A stretch of DNA of 38,132 nt, from assembly GCA_026954325.1 (NCBI GenBank), contig JAIXKK010000113.1, forward strand, positions 1 through 38,132, written 5' to 3'. The notes below the pieces were generated by a model. It was not told the origin of the DNA and did no database searches. It saw only the letters and a list, made by a program, of their open reading frames with translations. Shown in pieces: positions 7,496 to 16,109 of this stretch; within the stretch, counting starts at the first letter, position 1, and every line of letters begins with the position of its first letter. The DNA is from Bryobacterales bacterium (lineage in GTDB: Bacteria > Acidobacteriota > Terriglobia > Bryobacterales > Bryobacteraceae). The position numbers and the translations under genes are program-made.

Positions 7496-8248
7496 TTAAT
7501 GCATCTGCCCGGCAAGAAACCTCCGCTGCGGTCCCCGCTGGAACTTCCCGTCGAAGTATCCAGCACATTGCAGATCCGCGAACTTCTCCAGCACTACCGC
7601 TTGCCGGAACGTGACATGCCGCCGCATCGCCGCATCCGCCTCCAGCGGATCTCCGCCCATGAGCGTCTTCACCAGATCCCGGTGCCACATGGCGGGCAGC
7701 GTCTCCAGGTCCGCCGTCACGTTGAACAGCCAGTTGTAGATCAACACCCGGCTCCGCTCGATGGCGTCCACCAGCGCCGTACAGTTGCTGCATTCCGCAA
7801 TCCGCGTATGCAGCCGCAGGTGTGCCCGCTCGAATTCGTAGCTCGCCGCTGCCTTATGCGCTTCCTCCACGCGCGCCGCCGCCAGCGATAACCGGTCCAC
7901 CAGTTCCGCGGTGCTTCGCAGTTCCGCTTTCTGCTCTTTCGTCGCCAGGGCTACGAACAGCCGCGCCGATTGCGACTCCAGCGCCTCGCGCACAATGTAG
8001 TGCCCGCGGATGTCTTCCACCGTCGGAATCCTCACCCGTGTCCCCGCCCGTGGTTTCGACTCCACCAATCCCTCCGCTTCCAGCCGCTGCAGCGCCTCCG
8101 AAACCGGGATCAGGCTTATACCTAATTCTTCCGCCAGCCGCCGCCTGGATAATGGTTCTCCGAGGGCATAGTCGCCCACCAGAATTTTGTTGCGCACCCG
8201 GTCATACGCCTGTAAGCTCAGCGTCGCCGGTGCTCTTTTTCTTGGCAT
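7496..8248 (-). CDS. GntR family regulator, FCD domain (FadR-like subfamily)
   Basis: This 250-residue protein has an N-terminal winged helix (about 10-75; recognition helix near RRRLAEELGISLIPVSEAL) and a C-terminal all-helical FCD ligand domain with the metal-binding type pattern His-x-His (LRLHTRIAE) and later RHV. Members bind organic acids or sugar acids and usually repress neighbouring catabolic genes. It is divergent from the sialidase-like gene and lies 63 nt upstream of the MBOAT gene on the same strand, so it may control either or both. A promoter is visible at 8305-8333. Confidence 0.9.
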   Translation of the reverse strand: MPRKRAPATLSLQAYDRVRNKILVGDYALGEPLSRRRLAEELGISLIPVSEALQRLEAEGLVESKPRAGTRVRIPTVEDIRGHYIVREALESQSARLFVALATKEQKAELRSTAELVDRLSLAAARVEEAHKAAASYEFERAHLRLHTRIAECSNCTALVDAIERSRVLIYNWLFNVTADLETLPAMWHRDLVKTLMGGDPLEADAAMRRHVTFRQAVVLEKFADLQCAGYFDGKFQRGPQRRFLAGQMH

Positions 8249-8304
8249 AATGCACGCTCACCCCGTCTTCTCTAAACGAAGCCTGTCCCCATTTGGGTGT
8301 GACA

Positions 8305-8333
8305 AGCATATCTTCGTGCTGATAGCATTGCAA
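8305..8333 (-). promoter_or_regulatory. Promoter of the GntR gene
   Basis: On the minus strand TTGCAA (8328-8333) and TATGCT (8305-8310) are spaced by 17 nt. It lies in the 97-bp divergent region shared with the sialidase-like gene, so binding of the regulator here could affect both directions. I see no clear GntR operator palindrome. Confidence 0.5.
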
Positions 8334-8345
8334 CACGGAATTGAC

Positions 8346-10178
8346 ATGTCAGTTCTTCGGCTTCTGCTCACCCTTTCGCTCGCCCTCCCCGCCTTCGCCT
8401 CTGATTGGCGCAATATCCGTCTCGGCGCCCAAATCCCCGATGAGTCCTACGCGGATCAGCCTTACGTTGTTCTCACGAACGACGGCAATTGGCTCTGTGT
8501 CCTTACCACCGGCAAAGGCATCGAAGGACAGCCGGGCCAGCACATTGTTTCCATGATATCGAAAGACAAAGGCCGCACCTGGTCGCCCTCCGTCGACATC
8601 GAACCCGCCGCCGGCCCCGAGGCTTCCTGGGTGATGCCCCTCAAAGTCCCCTCCGGCCGTGTCTACGTCTTCTACACCTACAACAAAGCCAACCTCCGCC
8701 AGGTCAATAGCAACAACCCCCGCATCGCCCGCCGCGTCGACACCCTGGGCGTCTACGCCTTCAAGTACTCCGACGACAACGGCCGTTCCTGGTCTTCCCG
8801 CCGCTACGAAATCCCCATGCGACAAATGCGCATCGACCGCGAAAATAACCACCACGGCGAGGTCATGTTCTTCTGGGGCGTCGGCAAGCCTATCATCACC
8901 TCCCGCAATTACGCCATCTTCGGATTCGCCAAGGTCGGCCGGTGGGGCGACCCCGGCACAATGATCGAATCCGAGGGCTGCTTCCTCCGCGGCGACAACA
9001 TCCTCACCGAACGCGATCCGGAAAAACTTCGCTTCACCCTCCTGCCTGACGGCGACCACGGCCTCCGCGCCCCCCACGGCCCCGTCTCCGATGAAGCCAA
9101 CCTCGTGGAATTGAGCGACGGCGCCCTCTACGCCACCTACCGCACCATCGACGGCTACAACTGCCAGGCCTATTCAAACGACGGCGGCCATCATTGGACC
9201 GGACCCGAATACGCCACCTACTCCCCCGGCGGCCGCCGCATCAAGCACCCCCGCGCCGCCAACTTCGTCCGCAAATTCTCGAACGGCAAGTTCCTCCTCT
9301 GGTTTCACAACCAGGGTGGCGATGCCGCCATCACCCCCGAATGGACCGCGGGAGCCTACTACCGCAACCGCAACCCCGGCTGGATCCTCGGTGGCGTCGA
9401 ACGCAATGGCAAGATCCACTGGTCCCAGCCCGAAATCCTCCTTTACGACGAAGACCCCAACGTCCGCATCAGCTACCCCGACTTCATCGAAGACCACGGC
9501 CGCTTCTTCATCACGGAAACCCAGAAGGAGGTTGCCCGCGTTCACGAGATCGGCAAGTCGCTACTCGATGCCGTCTGGAACGCATCCAACCGCACCCTCA
9601 CCCGCTCCGGACTCGCTTTCGAAGCCGCCCCCGGAGCCAACCCCAAAATGCCTGCCCTCGCCAACACCTTCTCTATCGACTTCTGGATGAAACTCAAGGA
9701 ACTCACCCCCGGCCAGGTCCTCTTCGACTCCCGCGACGCCCAAGGCAAAGGCATCCTCGTCACCACCGCGGACCGCTTCAATCTCCGCGTCACCCTCAAC
9801 GACGGCAAGCAGCAAGCATCATGGGATTCCGATTACGGTTCACAGGAAGGGACCCTCCGCACAGGCGCCTGGCAGCACGTCGCCATTATCGTGGATGGCG
9901 GGCCGCGCATCATCTCTTACGTGGTCGATGGCCAATTCAACGACGGCGGCCCCGTGCGCCAGTTCGGATGGGGCCGATTCCCCGCCACCCTGGGCGACTT
10001 CAATGGAGCCGCCACCGCCCAAATCGCCCCCAGGATCACCGGCGAACTCCGCGCCCTCCGCTTCTACACCCGCTATCTCCTCACTGCCGAAGCCGCCGGC
10101 AACTATCAGGCCGGCTTAAAGCGGATGACGGCGCCCCGCATCTCCCACCCCGCCGGCGCCAAAACCGTCGAGCCGTAA
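8346..10178 (+). CDS. Sialidase-fold (BNR/Asp-box) protein with C-terminal LamG domain, secreted
   Basis: This 610-residue protein begins with a signal peptide (MSVLRLLLTLSLALPAFA). Three Asp-box repeats mark a six-bladed sialidase propeller: SKDKGRTW near residue 72, SDDNGRSW near 142 and SNDGGHHW near 277. From about residue 424 onward a LamG/concanavalin-like domain follows (FSIDFWMKL, WQHVAIIVD), probably for carbohydrate binding. The frame is open back to 8187, but that would run through the GntR start; the ATG at 8346 begins the signal peptide. I cannot assign the sialidase arginine triad with confidence, so the substrate could be sialic acid or another glycan. It is divergent from the GntR gene, and its last 73 bp overlap the end of hyuA. 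Confidence 0.85.
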   Translation: MSVLRLLLTLSLALPAFASDWRNIRLGAQIPDESYADQPYVVLTNDGNWLCVLTTGKGIEGQPGQHIVSMISKDKGRTWSPSVDIEPAAGPEASWVMPLKVPSGRVYVFYTYNKANLRQVNSNNPRIARRVDTLGVYAFKYSDDNGRSWSSRRYEIPMRQMRIDRENNHHGEVMFFWGVGKPIITSRNYAIFGFAKVGRWGDPGTMIESEGCFLRGDNILTERDPEKLRFTLLPDGDHGLRAPHGPVSDEANLVELSDGALYATYRTIDGYNCQAYSNDGGHHWTGPEYATYSPGGRRIKHPRAANFVRKFSNGKFLLWFHNQGGDAAITPEWTAGAYYRNRNPGWILGGVERNGKIHWSQPEILLYDEDPNVRISYPDFIEDHGRFFITETQKEVARVHEIGKSLLDAVWNASNRTLTRSGLAFEAAPGANPKMPALANTFSIDFWMKLKELTPGQVLFDSRDAQGKGILVTTADRFNLRVTLNDGKQQASWDSDYGSQEGTLRTGAWQHVAIIVDGGPRIISYVVDGQFNDGGPVRQFGWGRFPATLGDFNGAATAQIAPRITGELRALRFYTRYLLTAEAAGNYQAGLKRMTAPRISHPAGAKTVEP

Positions 10179-12004
10179 TCGAGCACCAGCGCCGGCCCCT
10201 TCACCACCTCCGGCAATTCCGCGCGCCGCCACACCGCGATCTTCCGCCACCGCCCATCCACGAACACCCGCCTCGCTTCAGGCTTCCCCTCCGCGCGGTT
10301 CACCCGTCGCTGCACAGGCTTCGCAACCTCCCTCACAGCCCGCACCCGGATCGTCACTACCTCAATCGCCCGCCCCGCATCCGAATACCCGTACACTCTG
10401 GCGTGCTCCTTGTGGAAGGCCGCCGCCGTACCCTCCCCTGTCCACGGAATCGTCAATTCGTAACTCTGCCCCGCATACCGCACATCTCCGAATCGTTCGA
10501 ACCGCGCCCCGGCATTCGCCGCCTCCGCCCTCCCTTCCAACTGCCGGAAGCGTCCCTCCAGGTCCGCCTGCCCCAGCACACCCGCCGCGTAATCGCGCAC
10601 GTGCGGTGCAAGCAGCATCCCCATCGCCGATAGCACTCCCGCCGGTTCCGGAGCCAGCACTACCCGGATCCCCAACTCCCGCGCAATCTCGCAGGCATGC
10701 AACCCGCCGCAGCCACCGAACGCCACCAGCGCAAACTCCCGCGGATCATACCCGCGCTCAATCGACACCGCCCGGATCGCCCGCTCCATATTCGCGTTCG
10801 CCACGCGCAGAATCCCCTCCGCCGCCCTTGTCCGGTCCATTCCCAATTGAGCCGCCAACCGGTCCATCGCCGCCTCCGCCCGCATCGTATCGAGGTGCAT
10901 CCGCCCGCCAAGAAATTGTTCGGCTCCGATTCGTCCCAACACCACATGCGCATCCGTCACCGCCGGCAGTTCGCCCCTCCCGTAGCACGCCGGCCCCGGA
11001 TCCGCGCCCGCGCTCTCCGGCCCCACGCGCAGCAACCCTCCTTCATCCACCCGCGCAATCGATCCGCCGCCCGCCCCCACCGTATGGATATCGAGCATCG
11101 GCACGCGGATCGGCGCCCCATCCACCACCGCTTCCACCGTCTCCCGCGGAGCCCCGTCCGTCAAACTCACATCCGTCGACGTCCCCCCCATGTCAAACCC
11201 CATCGCCTTCCGGAACCCCGCCCGCCGCGCCACATCGAAGGCGCCCACCACACCGCCCGCCGGACCCGACAACACCGTCCGCACCGCATGCCGCCGCGCC
11301 TCGGCCGCCGTCAGCAGTCCCCCGTTCGATTGCAAAATCGAAATCGGATACGGAGATCCCTTTTCAAGCGCGCCCAGATACCGGTCCATCAACGGCCCCA
11401 CATACGCGTTCACCATCACCGTCGACGCGCGCTCGTACTCCCGAAACTCCGGACACACGTCGCTCGATGCGCTCACGTACCCCAACCCATCCAAAGCCTC
11501 CGCCGCTGCCGCTTCATTTTCCGGACACTGATACGCGTGCAGGAAACAAATTGCCACCGATTCCACCTTCGCCGCCCGCAGCCTCGCGCGCAGCCGCTTC
11601 CACTCCCCCTTCCCCGGCCGCCGCGCCACTGTCCCATCCGCATACACCCGCTCCTCGACGCCGAAGCACAACTCCCGCGGCGCCAAGAACCGCTTCGCCG
11701 GCGGCGTCAGGTCATACAACGCCGCCCGGTTCTGCCGCCCGATGTGCAGCAAGTCTTCAAACCCAGCCGTCGTCACAAACGCCGCCCGCGCCCCCTTCCG
11801 CTCGAGCAGCGCATTCGTCGCCACCGTCGACCCGTGGATCACCTCCACCCCCGCCGCCCCGTCCGCCGCCCGCGCGATTCCCGCCAGGATCACCGCCGCC
11901 GGATCCGCCGGATTCGACCGCAGCTTGAAACTCTCCGTCCGCCCGTCATCATGAAGCACCGCAAAATCGGTGAACGTCCCCCCCGCATCAATCCCTATTC
12001 GCAT
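10106..12004 (-). CDS. hyuA: Hydantoinase/oxoprolinase family subunit A
   Basis: This 632-residue protein matches HyuA/N-methylhydantoinase A and the N-terminal half of 5-oxoprolinase. The N-terminal actin-like ATP site is IGIDAGGTFTDFAV and the second phosphate loop is FDMGGTSTDVSL (about 270-281); GAGGGSIA and GADPGPACYG are also family-typical. The family hydrolyses cyclic amides or carboxylates ketones with ATP. HyuA normally works with a HyuB partner encoded next door, or fused in eukaryotic oxoprolinase, but no hyuB is in the window. It runs convergent to the sialidase-like gene with a 73-bp overlap and divergent from the ABC transporter operon. Confidence 0.9.
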   Translation of the reverse strand: MRIGIDAGGTFTDFAVLHDDGRTESFKLRSNPADPAAVILAGIARAADGAAGVEVIHGSTVATNALLERKGARAAFVTTAGFEDLLHIGRQNRAALYDLTPPAKRFLAPRELCFGVEERVYADGTVARRPGKGEWKRLRARLRAAKVESVAICFLHAYQCPENEAAAAEALDGLGYVSASSDVCPEFREYERASTVMVNAYVGPLMDRYLGALEKGSPYPISILQSNGGLLTAAEARRHAVRTVLSGPAGGVVGAFDVARRAGFRKAMGFDMGGTSTDVSLTDGAPRETVEAVVDGAPIRVPMLDIHTVGAGGGSIARVDEGGLLRVGPESAGADPGPACYGRGELPAVTDAHVVLGRIGAEQFLGGRMHLDTMRAEAAMDRLAAQLGMDRTRAAEGILRVANANMERAIRAVSIERGYDPREFALVAFGGCGGLHACEIARELGIRVVLAPEPAGVLSAMGMLLAPHVRDYAAGVLGQADLEGRFRQLEGRAEAANAGARFERFGDVRYAGQSYELTIPWTGEGTAAAFHKEHARVYGYSDAGRAIEVVTIRVRAVREVAKPVQRRVNRAEGKPEARRVFVDGRWRKIAVWRRAELPEVVKGPALVLDYGSTVLAPAGWEMRGAVIRFKPA

Positions 12005-12100
12005 TCGGCCCTATTCTCCCATGGGACTTGTCCGTCCTTCTGATAGCTCCGCGCATCTTGCGAGAACCCTTTTTCTCCAAGCCCCAACCGCCCGGCATCT

Positions 12101-12106
12101 TACAAT
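12101..12106 (+). promoter_or_regulatory. Possible -10 element of the LolD-like operon
   Basis: TACAAT lies 31 nt before the ATG at 12138. No convincing -35 is present at 16-18 nt upstream, so the promoter is only a suggestion. Confidence 0.25.
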
Positions 12107-12137
12107 AAGAAGCAGCCCAACACCCGCCCCATACCCG

Positions 12138-12812
12138 ATGATTGACCTCCAGGACGTATCCAAGCAATTCGACGGAAAACGCAAAGTCACCGCCCTCGAC
12201 CAGGTCTCCCTCTCCATCGCGAAGGGAGAAATGGTGTCCCTGGTCGGCGCATCCGGCTCCGGCAAATCCACCATGCTCAACCTCATCGGCGGCCTCGACA
12301 AACCCTCCTCCGGCGAGATCATCGTCGATGGCCAGCGCCTCAGCCGCGTCTCCGACGATCAACTCACCCGCGTCCGCCGCGACAAGATCGGCTTCATCTT
12401 CCAGTTCTTCAACCTCCTCCCCACGCTCAGTTGTCTCGAGAACGCCGCCCTCCCGCTCCACTTGCGTGGCTGGAACCGCCGCCGGATCGACGAACGCGCC
12501 CGCGAACTCCTGGACCTTGTCCAACTCGGCCACCGCCTCGACCATCTCCCCGAAGAACTCTCCGGCGGCGAACGACAGCGCGTCGCCATCGCCCGCGCCC
12601 TCTCCGTCTATCCCCCGATCCTCCTCGCCGACGAGCCCACCGGAAACCTCGATTCCCATACCGGAGCCGAGATCCTCCACCTCATCCGCAACCTTCACCA
12701 GCGCCTCGGCGCCACCATCCTCATCGTCACCCATGACATGGGCGTCGCCGAAAGTTGCCCGCGCACCATTCGCCTCAAGGACGGCAAGGTGGTCGAGGAC
12801 ATCCGCCGATGA
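12138..12812 (+). CDS. ABC transporter ATPase, LolD/MacB type
   Basis: This 224-residue ATPase is of the LolD/FtsE/MacB class. Walker A is GASGSGKST (37-45), the signature is LSGGERQRVAIARAL (141-155), Walker B is ILLADEPTGNLD (161-172) and the switch His is in IVTHD. These ATPases energise FtsX-type permeases that release lipoproteins or other substrates from the periplasmic face of the inner membrane rather than pumping across it. The frame is open back to 11970 but ATG 12138 starts the conserved MIDLQDVSKQF; no Shine-Dalgarno is evident. It overlaps the permease gene by ATGA and heads a five-gene operon. Confidence 0.93.
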   Translation: MIDLQDVSKQFDGKRKVTALDQVSLSIAKGEMVSLVGASGSGKSTMLNLIGGLDKPSSGEIIVDGQRLSRVSDDQLTRVRRDKIGFIFQFFNLLPTLSCLENAALPLHLRGWNRRRIDERARELLDLVQLGHRLDHLPEELSGGERQRVAIARALSVYPPILLADEPTGNLDSHTGAEILHLIRNLHQRLGATILIVTHDMGVAESCPRTIRLKDGKVVEDIRR

Positions 12813-15364
12813 TGCTCCTCCGCCTCCTCACCTGGCCCTACGTCCGCAAACACAAACTCCGCACCATCCTCACCATCGCCGGCATCGCCCTCGGCGTCAT
12901 CGTCTTCGTCGGCATGCGCACCGCCAATGACTCCGTTCTCTATGGCTTCCAGCAAACCGTCGATCGCCTCGCCGGCAAAGCTCAACTCCAGATCTCGAGC
13001 GGCGAAACCGGCTTCCCCGAAGAAGTCCTCGAACGGGTGCAAGCCCTCCCTGAAGTCGATGTCGCTGTCCCCGTCATCGAAGCCACCGTCAAAACCGGAC
13101 TCCCCGGGCAAGGCAACATCCTCATACTCGGCGTTGATATGACCGGCGACCGCAGCCTGCGGCAATACGAGTTCGAAGAGGGCGACGAGTCGTTCATCGA
13201 CGATCCCCTCGTCTTCCTCGCCCAACCCGATTCGCTCATGGTCACCAGCGAATTCGCCGCCCACAATCACCTCGCCACCGGCGGCAAAATCAGCTTCGAC
13301 ACCATGATCGGCCCCAGGCAATTCACCATCCGGGGCATCATGAAATCCGGCGGCCTGGCAAGCGCCTTCGGCGGCAACCTCGCCATCATGGACATCTACG
13401 CCGCGCAGAAAGTCTTCGGACGCGGCCGCGGCTTTGACCGCATCGATCTCAAGCTGAAACCGGATGTTTCTCTCGCCAAGGGTCAGTCTGCCCTTGAAGC
13501 GCTCCTCGGAAGCGGCTATCAGATCGAGCCCCCCTCCTCGCGCGGCAAACAGTTCGAATCCATCTCCCGCATCTTCTCCATCGGAGCCTCCCTCAACAGC
13601 GCCTTCGCGCTCCTGATCGGACTGTTCATCATCTACAACACCTTCGCCATCGCCGTCACCCAGCGCCGCTCGGAAATCGGCATCCTGCGCTCGCTCGGAG
13701 CCTCCCGCCGCCAGGTCCGCGGACTCTTTCTGCTCGAAAGCGCCATCCTCGGCCTCACCGGCAGCATCCTCGGCATCGTCTTCGGCCTGCTCATGGCGCG
13801 CGGCATGGCCAATTACGTCAGCAGCCTGTTCGGCGAAATCTACGGCGTCGCGCAGCGTGTCGAAACCGTCGCCGCCGACCCGAAAATCATAGCCCTCGCC
13901 CTGGGAATCGGCGTCGCCACCAGCATGCTCGCCGCCTGGCTTCCCGCCCGCGACGCCTCCCAGGTAGACCCCGCGAAGGCCCTCCACAAAGGAGCCTATG
14001 AAAGCTTCACCGCCGAAGAAGGCCGCCTCCGCCTCATCGGAGCCGCCTGCTTCCTTGCCGCCGCCGCCGTCTGCCTCTTCCTGCGCGGCGCCGAAGGGCT
14101 TCGTCTCTATGCCGGGTACCTCTCCGTCGTCCTCGCCGCCATCCTCCTCGCGCCCGCCATGGTGCGCTGCCTCGTCGCCGCCCTCCGTCCGCTCCTGCGC
14201 TCCCTCCTTCCCGTCGAAGGAGCCCTTGCCGCCGGCAGCCTCATCCAATCCCCCCGCCGCACCTCCGCCACCGTCGTCGCCGTCATGCTCTCCATCTCCC
14301 TCGTCGTCGGCCTCGGCGGCGTCTCCAACTCGAGCTACCAATCCCTCATGGGTTGGATGAACAACGTCCTCAACCCCGACCTCTTCGTCGCAGCCTCCGA
14401 GCAGATCTCCGACCGCGGCTTCCGGTTCCCCGCCTCCATCGGCGACGAACTGCGCCGCATGGACTTCATCGACGAAGTCCAGATGGTCCGCACCGCCCGC
14501 GTCAGGTTTCGCGGCGCACCGGTCATGATCGTCGCCGTCACCATCGACAGCCTCGCCCGCCGCGTCCATCCGCAGGTCGTCGCCGGCGATCCTTCTCGCA
14601 TGTACCGCGAAGCGGCCGCCGGGCGCGGCGTCCTTTTTGCCGACAGTCTCGCCCGCCTCAAAGGCGTCGAACTCGGCGACACCGTCGAGATCCCTTCCCC
14701 CGCCGGCGTTTTGAAACTCCCCGTCGTCGGCATCACCATCGACTACTCCGACCAGCAGGGAGCCATCCTCATGGACCGCTCCGTCTTCGTCCGCAACTGG
14801 AAAGACGACACCGTCAACCTCTTCCGCGTTTACCTCACCAAGGGCACCACGGCCGGGGAAGGCAAACGCCGCATCCTCGCCCAACTCGGCGCGCGCAATC
14901 GCCTCTTCGTCCTCACCAATGACCAGGTCCGCCGCTTTATCCTCCGCGTCACCGACCAGTGGTTCTCCCTCACCTACATGCAGATCTTCGTCGCCGTACT
15001 CGTCGCCGTCCTCGGCATCGTCAATAGCCTCACCGTCTCCATTACGGACCGCCGCCGCGAACTCGCCGTCCTCCAGGCAGTCGGCGGCCTGCGCCGCCAG
15101 GTCCGCCAGGCCGTCTGGATGGAAGCCATGGCCATCGCTCTCGTCAGCGTCCTGCTCGGCCTCGCTTTGGGAGCCGTCATTCTCTTCTACTACATCGGCA
15201 TCATTCGCGAGGAGATCGCCGGCGTCCGCCTGGAATACGAATACCCCGTCCGCATCGCCCTCGCGCTCATCCCCGCCATGATCGCCGTCGCCTTCCTTTC
15301 CGCCCTCGGCCCCGCCGAATCCGCCGTCCGCTCCTCGCTCGTGGAGGCTCTCGAATATGAATAG
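12809..15364 (+). CDS. ABC transporter permease with two FtsX domains
   Basis: This 851-residue inner-membrane protein has an N-terminal TM helix (about 17-35), a large periplasmic MacB-type core domain, a first FtsX domain of three TM helices (about 260-400, including TQRRSEIGILRSLGAS), another pair of hydrophobic helices and periplasmic domain, and a second FtsX domain (about 720-850, including TDRRRELAVLQAVGG). This double layout is seen in LolE/YbbP-like and macrolide or lipid export permeases. The start ATG overlaps the ATPase stop (ATGA at 12809); a second ATG follows directly. Its last 8 bp overlap the LolA-like gene. Together they probably move a lipid or lipoprotein toward the outer membrane. 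Confidence 0.92.
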   Translation: MMLLRLLTWPYVRKHKLRTILTIAGIALGVIVFVGMRTANDSVLYGFQQTVDRLAGKAQLQISSGETGFPEEVLERVQALPEVDVAVPVIEATVKTGLPGQGNILILGVDMTGDRSLRQYEFEEGDESFIDDPLVFLAQPDSLMVTSEFAAHNHLATGGKISFDTMIGPRQFTIRGIMKSGGLASAFGGNLAIMDIYAAQKVFGRGRGFDRIDLKLKPDVSLAKGQSALEALLGSGYQIEPPSSRGKQFESISRIFSIGASLNSAFALLIGLFIIYNTFAIAVTQRRSEIGILRSLGASRRQVRGLFLLESAILGLTGSILGIVFGLLMARGMANYVSSLFGEIYGVAQRVETVAADPKIIALALGIGVATSMLAAWLPARDASQVDPAKALHKGAYESFTAEEGRLRLIGAACFLAAAAVCLFLRGAEGLRLYAGYLSVVLAAILLAPAMVRCLVAALRPLLRSLLPVEGALAAGSLIQSPRRTSATVVAVMLSISLVVGLGGVSNSSYQSLMGWMNNVLNPDLFVAASEQISDRGFRFPASIGDELRRMDFIDEVQMVRTARVRFRGAPVMIVAVTIDSLARRVHPQVVAGDPSRMYREAAAGRGVLFADSLARLKGVELGDTVEIPSPAGVLKLPVVGITIDYSDQQGAILMDRSVFVRNWKDDTVNLFRVYLTKGTTAGEGKRRILAQLGARNRLFVLTNDQVRRFILRVTDQWFSLTYMQIFVAVLVAVLGIVNSLTVSITDRRRELAVLQAVGGLRRQVRQAVWMEAMAIALVSVLLGLALGAVILFYYIGIIREEIAGVRLEYEYPVRIALALIPAMIAVAFLSALGPAESAVRSSLVEALEYE

Positions 15365-16109
15365 ATTTCTCGCCGCGTTCTCCTTAACGGCCGCTCTCGT
15401 CCGCGCCCAGGACGCCCGCCACATCATGCAGGAAGTCCAGGACCGCGCCAGAGCCAATTCCCAGCGCTATGAGGGCACCCTCAAAGTAATCGACAGCAAA
15501 AACAAAATCAGCGAAAAACGTTGGACCTACGACCGCATCGGCTCAGCCGGCGGCAGTAAAGTCGTCATCCGCTTTTCCGCCCCCGCCGAAGTCAAAGGCG
15601 TCGCGCTCCTCGTCGTCAACCACCCCGAGCGTTCCTCCGACCAGTGGATGTGGACCCCCGCCCTCCAGCGCGACCGCCGCATCGCGTTCCAGGACCGCTC
15701 CACCCGCTTCTTCGGAACCGACTTCAGCTTCGAAGACCTCGAAGAGCGCGACGCCAGTCAATACGACTACAAGATCCTCGGCGAAGAGACCGTAAACGGC
15801 GCCCTCTGCTGGAAACTCGAATCGCGCCCCAAAAAATCGAAGTCGTCCCAATACACTCACGCCCACATCTGGGTCGGCAAGGCGCGCTACGTCTTCGAAA
15901 AAATCGAAAGCTTCCACGACGGGAAACTCATCCGCCGCCTCATCTACAGCGACTACCAAAAAATCCAGAACATCTGGACCCCGCTCACCATGGAAATCGA
16001 AGAAGTAGGCCGCAAGAGCAAGACCATCCTCAACACCGAAAAACTCCAGTACAACGTCCCCCTGAAGGACGGGCAGTTCACTTTGCAAGCTCTACGCCGC
16101 GAATCATGA
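15357..16109 (+). CDS. Outer membrane lipoprotein-sorting (LolA-like) periplasmic protein
   Basis: This 250-residue protein starts with a signal peptide (MNRFLAAFSLTAALVRAQ) and has the LolA/LolB-like half-barrel pattern of the group annotated as outer membrane lipoprotein-sorting proteins: an early RYEGTLKVIDSKN strand, VVIRFSAPAEVKGVALLV, WMWTPALQRDRRI and a long central segment around FFGTDFSFEDL. Proteins of this type accompany FtsX or RND/MMPL transporters and are thought to carry lipids through the periplasm. It overlaps the permease by 8 bp and the barrel gene by 4 bp, supporting one export path. Not the housekeeping LolA. Confidence 0.85.
   Translation: MNRFLAAFSLTAALVRAQDARHIMQEVQDRARANSQRYEGTLKVIDSKNKISEKRWTYDRIGSAGGSKVVIRFSAPAEVKGVALLVVNHPERSSDQWMWTPALQRDRRIAFQDRSTRFFGTDFSFEDLEERDASQYDYKILGEETVNGALCWKLESRPKKSKSSQYTHAHIWVGKARYVFEKIESFHDGKLIRRLIYSDYQKIQNIWTPLTMEIEEVGRKSKTILNTEKLQYNVPLKDGQFTLQALRRES

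Noticed and set aside
10697..12043. Plus-strand frame of 448 codons opposite hyuA
   Set aside because: Arg, Pro and His-rich shadow of hyuA without motifs.
12695..15457. Open frame of 920 codons on the minus strand opposite the ABC permease
   Set aside because: Composition is Asp, Gly, Glu and Ala-rich without family motifs. It is the mirror of a gene with strong C-ending codon bias, and the plus-strand permease is certain.
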